Made by a program: the position numbers and the translations under genes. The notes under the pieces are model-generated. The model searched no databases. It had not been told where the DNA came from and saw nothing but the letters and a program-made list of their open reading frames with translations. Shown here piece after piece: positions 61,829 through 64,000 of a stretch of 64,000 nucleotides of DNA. The stretch's first letter is position 1. Each line of letters starts with the position of its first letter. Origin of the DNA: Clostridiales bacterium (GTDB lineage Bacteria > Bacillota > Clostridia > Oscillospirales > Oscillospiraceae); NCBI GenBank assembly GCA_029265405.1, contig JAJUJI010000001.1, forward strand, positions 124,001 to 188,000, read 5' to 3'.

Positions 61829-63322
61829 ATGCTTAGAATTTTAGGGAGAGCTTTTTGCGCGTTTTTGCTGCTTGCGGCGATGTTCGCGTCCGCTTCGCCC
61901 GCGGGCGCGAAAAAGGCCCGGGAGACGCCGATTCCCGCCGCGCCGCAGACTCTGTCGGCCTCGAGCGTCAGCTATAATTCCGTCGCGCTGAGGTGGACGG
62001 CTCCGGCCGTCAAAAAGGGAACGGCGATTACATATCTGGTTTATAAGGACAACGCGTATCTGGACAGGACCGCCGAAACGTCCTACATCGTTACGGGCCT
62101 TTCCCCCAACACCGTCTATACCTTTTATGTAAAAGCCCAGGATTCCGGAGGCAATTTGTCGGCGCCAAGCAACATATTCGCGGCGCTTACCTTGGCCGAG
62201 CCCGCGCCGGTTCCGAGCGCCGCCCCGCCCTCCGCTTTGCCGCCCGAAACGGAAAGTCAGGACGGCGCAGAAAAAATAATCGCCGGCTATTACGCGAGCT
62301 GGGCGGCGTACGGAGGCTATGGGCCGGACGATATAGCCGCTCAAGCCCTGACCCATATCAACTATGCCTTTGCCGCAATAGGCGAGGATCTTAAAATAGC
62401 CATGGGAGATCCATACATAGATCCAAAAAACTTCGAGGCCATTAAGTCGCTGAAAGCAGGGCATCCGGGCCTTAAGATACTCATTTCCGTTGGCGGCTGG
62501 AACGGCTCGGCGAGATTTTCGGATGTCGCGGCCAGCGACGCTTCCCGTACCGCATTTGCCGACAGCGCGGTTGATTTTATCGTGCGCTACGGCTTTGACG
62601 GCATCGATTTGGATTGGGAATATCCTGTGTCGGGCGGAAAGGCCGGCAACGCCGCACGGAACGAGGACAGGACGAATTTTACCCTGCTGCTTGCCAGGCT
62701 GCGCGAAAGGCTCGACGCCAGAGGCGAAGCGGACGGGAAACGGTATTTGCTCTCCTTTGCGGGCGGAGCGGGGAGCTGGTACCTGAACAATATAGAGCCG
62801 GACAAAGCCTCCGCTTATGCCGACTATGCCATTATAATGGCTTACGACATACACGGGCCCTGGGACTGCCATGCGGATTTGAACGCGCCGCTTTACGCTC
62901 CGCCGGAGAGCTCGCCGCAGTACAAGTGGAGCGTGGATAAGGCTGTCGAGGCCTGGAAGGCGAAGGGCTTTCCGGCGGGGAAGCTGGTCGTCGGAGTTCC
63001 CTTTTACGGCTACAGATATGCCGGCGTTGCGGGCGGCTCGGCCGGGCTGTACGGGACCTTCGCTTCAGCCTCGGCGCTGACCTATGATAAAATATTGTCT
63101 TCTTATCTTTCAAATCCCGCATTTGCCAAATACGTTCACGCCGACGCCATGGTCCCCTGGCTGTTCGACGGCTCGACGTTCATATCATATGACGACGAGG
63201 CTTCCTTGTCGGCGAAGGCGGTATACGTCGCCGAAAAGGGGCTGGCGGGCGTTTCGGTGTGGGAGCTGTCGCAAAACAAGGACGGCCGGCTTTTGGCTGC
63301 GCTGGCCGAAGGGCTGAAATAG
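61829..63322 (+). CDS. Secreted FN3-GH18 glycoside hydrolase
   Basis: 497 residues. A signal peptide (RILGRAFCAFLLLAAMFAS, cleaved near SPAGA) is followed by one fibronectin type III domain (about residues 38-120: PQTLSASSVSYNSVALRWTA, YIVTGLSPNTVYTFYVKA). A GH18 barrel runs from about residue 148, with the catalytic GFDGIDLDWEYP (DxxDxDxE) and IMAYDIHGPWDCH. Such enzymes cut chitin or peptidoglycan-related glycans, and in Bacillus relatives act on spore cortex. Strong AAGGAGG. Complete. Confidence 0.9.
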   Translation: MLRILGRAFCAFLLLAAMFASASPAGAKKARETPIPAAPQTLSASSVSYNSVALRWTAPAVKKGTAITYLVYKDNAYLDRTAETSYIVTGLSPNTVYTFYVKAQDSGGNLSAPSNIFAALTLAEPAPVPSAAPPSALPPETESQDGAEKIIAGYYASWAAYGGYGPDDIAAQALTHINYAFAAIGEDLKIAMGDPYIDPKNFEAIKSLKAGHPGLKILISVGGWNGSARFSDVAASDASRTAFADSAVDFIVRYGFDGIDLDWEYPVSGGKAGNAARNEDRTNFTLLLARLRERLDARGEADGKRYLLSFAGGAGSWYLNNIEPDKASAYADYAIIMAYDIHGPWDCHADLNAPLYAPPESSPQYKWSVDKAVEAWKAKGFPAGKLVVGVPFYGYRYAGVAGGSAGLYGTFASASALTYDKILSSYLSNPAFAKYVHADAMVPWLFDGSTFISYDDEASLSAKAVYVAEKGLAGVSVWELSQNKDGRLLAALAEGLK

Positions 63323-63348
63323 GCGCCTGGAAAGCGCGGCTAAGTGAA

Positions 63349-63383
63349 AAACCGCTCCGGGGCGAAAGACTCCGGAGCGGTTT
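63349..63383. terminator. Bidirectional terminator
   Basis: 12-bp stem AAACCGCTCCGG with its complement, 11-base loop, between converging genes; T-run on each side. Confidence 0.75.
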
Positions 63384-63404
63384 GATTTATCACGGCGCAA
63401 GGCG

Positions 63405-64000
63405 TCAGACGAATCTGCCGGGCTCAAGCATGTCGATGCAGGCAAGCATTTCCTCGTCGCTTATGGAGGTTACCCGCCCAAACTCATATTCCTCATCCAC
63501 CCATTTTTTCAGCTTGACGACCAGAGGATCGGTCTTGCTTACGGCCTTCTCCTTCGGCAGCCGGAAGCGGTGATTTATCCAGTAGGCGATGCCCGAGGCG
63601 CCCGACACATTCGTGACCGCTACGCTTACCTCCTTGTTGAGGATTTTCTGCGTATCGAATATGTTGTATATTTCCTTGTCCTTAAGCAGGCCGTCGGCGT
63701 GTATGCCGGCCCGGGTCGCGTTGAAATCGCGCCCCACAAAGGGGGTCATGGGCGGCACCCTGTAATCCAGCTCCTCCTCGTAGTAGGAGGCTATCTCCGA
63801 AATAACGCTGAGATCCATTCCGCAGTCGCTTCCGCGGAAGGAAGCGAGCTGCATTGCCATTATTTCAAGCGGCACGTTGCCGGTGCGCTCCCCTATTCCT
63901 AGCAGGGAGCAGTTGACCGCGCCGGAGCCGTAAAGCCACGCGGTGCAGGCGTTGGCCACGCCCAGCCCGAAATCGTTGTGCCCGTGCCATTCCAGCAGCT
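63405..64000 (-). CDS. Re-citrate synthase / isopropylmalate synthase-like, 5' part outside the window
   Basis: The frame stays open to the window end, adding EWHGHNDFGLGVANACTAW upstream of the first visible ATG, so at least 198 codons of the 3' part are present. HGHNDFG is the metal-binding motif of the HMGL-like/LeuA superfamily; YGSGAVNCSLLGIGERTGN and FVGRDFNATRAGIHADGL match Re-type citrate synthase and homocitrate-synthase relatives as I remember them. The typical LeuA regulatory domain is absent. Re-citrate synthase is a common anaerobe enzyme; homocitrate or isopropylmalate synthase remain possible. Confidence 0.75.
   Translation of the reverse strand, partial: LLEWHGHNDFGLGVANACTAWLYGSGAVNCSLLGIGERTGNVPLEIMAMQLASFRGSDCGMDLSVISEIASYYEEELDYRVPPMTPFVGRDFNATRAGIHADGLLKDKEIYNIFDTQKILNKEVSVAVTNVSGASGIAYWINHRFRLPKEKAVSKTDPLVVKLKKWVDEEYEFGRVTSISDEEMLACIDMLEPGRFV

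Noticed and set aside
1-64000. CRISPR arrays, tRNA or rRNA genes, prophage or transposase genes
   Set aside because: No repeat-spacer pattern, cloverleaf or mobile-element protein was seen on either strand.

Overview
The window is about 64 kb of fairly GC-rich bacterial chromosome. It most likely comes from a spore-forming anaerobe of the class Clostridia (Bacillota). The support is a Gram-positive style S10/spc/alpha ribosomal order with zinc-binding (C+) forms of S14, S4 and L36, SpoIID, a SpoVB-type flippase, FloA, a DUF1540 protein, YloU/FakA, RqcP, a PstS with swapped halves, frequent TTG/GTG starts with strong AGGAGG sites, and oxygen-sensitive molybdenum/iron-sulfur chemistry. No tRNA, rRNA, CRISPR array, prophage or insertion sequence was seen.

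Layout. (1) 1-11.4 kb: ribosomal protein super-operon from rplP (cut by the window edge) to rplQ, with secY, adk, map, a KOW protein, infA and rpoA, closed by a perfect 20-bp hairpin. (2) 11.5-14.8 kb: an RsmC-like methyltransferase, a small regulator, an unknown membrane protein and spoIID. (3) 15.0-24.6 kb: a catabolic cluster that reads as a complete route from pyrogallol through phloroglucinol to acetyl-CoA units. It holds transhydroxylase large and small subunits, thiolase, an SDR reductase, a divergent MerR regulator, a cyclase-family ring hydrolase, a 3-hydroxyacyl-CoA-dehydrogenase-like enzyme and a BKACE lyase. A MerR-type promoter (19-bp spacer with a dyad) precedes the transhydroxylase. 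(4) 24.7-43.7 kb: mostly housekeeping genes, namely glycosyltransferase, galE, NfeD/FloA, Fe-alcohol dehydrogenase, lepA, yloU-fakA, SpoVB-like flippase, HU, rqcP, MATE, and a five-gene lipid operon (two CDP-alcohol phosphatidyltransferases, PAP2, DegV, SGNH).

(5) 43.9-56.8 kb is the least explained part. It holds an MFS transporter, a lone xanthine-dehydrogenase-type molybdenum subunit that appears to lack the catalytic glutamate, a lipocalin-like protein, a macrodomain/class M sirtuin pair, a tandem-duplicated MoaF-like beta-barrel protein, a LysR regulator, a second transhydroxylase-like molybdoenzyme without an FeS partner and with a changed active-site motif, and a degenerate methyltransferase. 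I read it as a candidate second aromatic-compound module; this is inference. (6) 56.9-61.2 kb: pstSCAB-phoU behind Pho-box-like repeats. (7) 61.2-64 kb: a HAD-like protein, a secreted FN3-GH18 protein, and the 3' part of a Re-citrate synthase/LeuA-type gene that runs off the end.

How the parts fit. Cluster 3 would let the cell ferment trihydroxybenzenes: the molybdoenzyme moves a hydroxyl, the SDR reduces the ring, the cyclase opens it, the dehydrogenase makes triacetate, the BKACE enzyme splits it with acetyl-CoA, and thiolase completes the breakdown. Region 5 carries relatives of the same chemistry with its own regulator and transporter. Assignments rest on motifs and on remembered family sequences; no database search was run.
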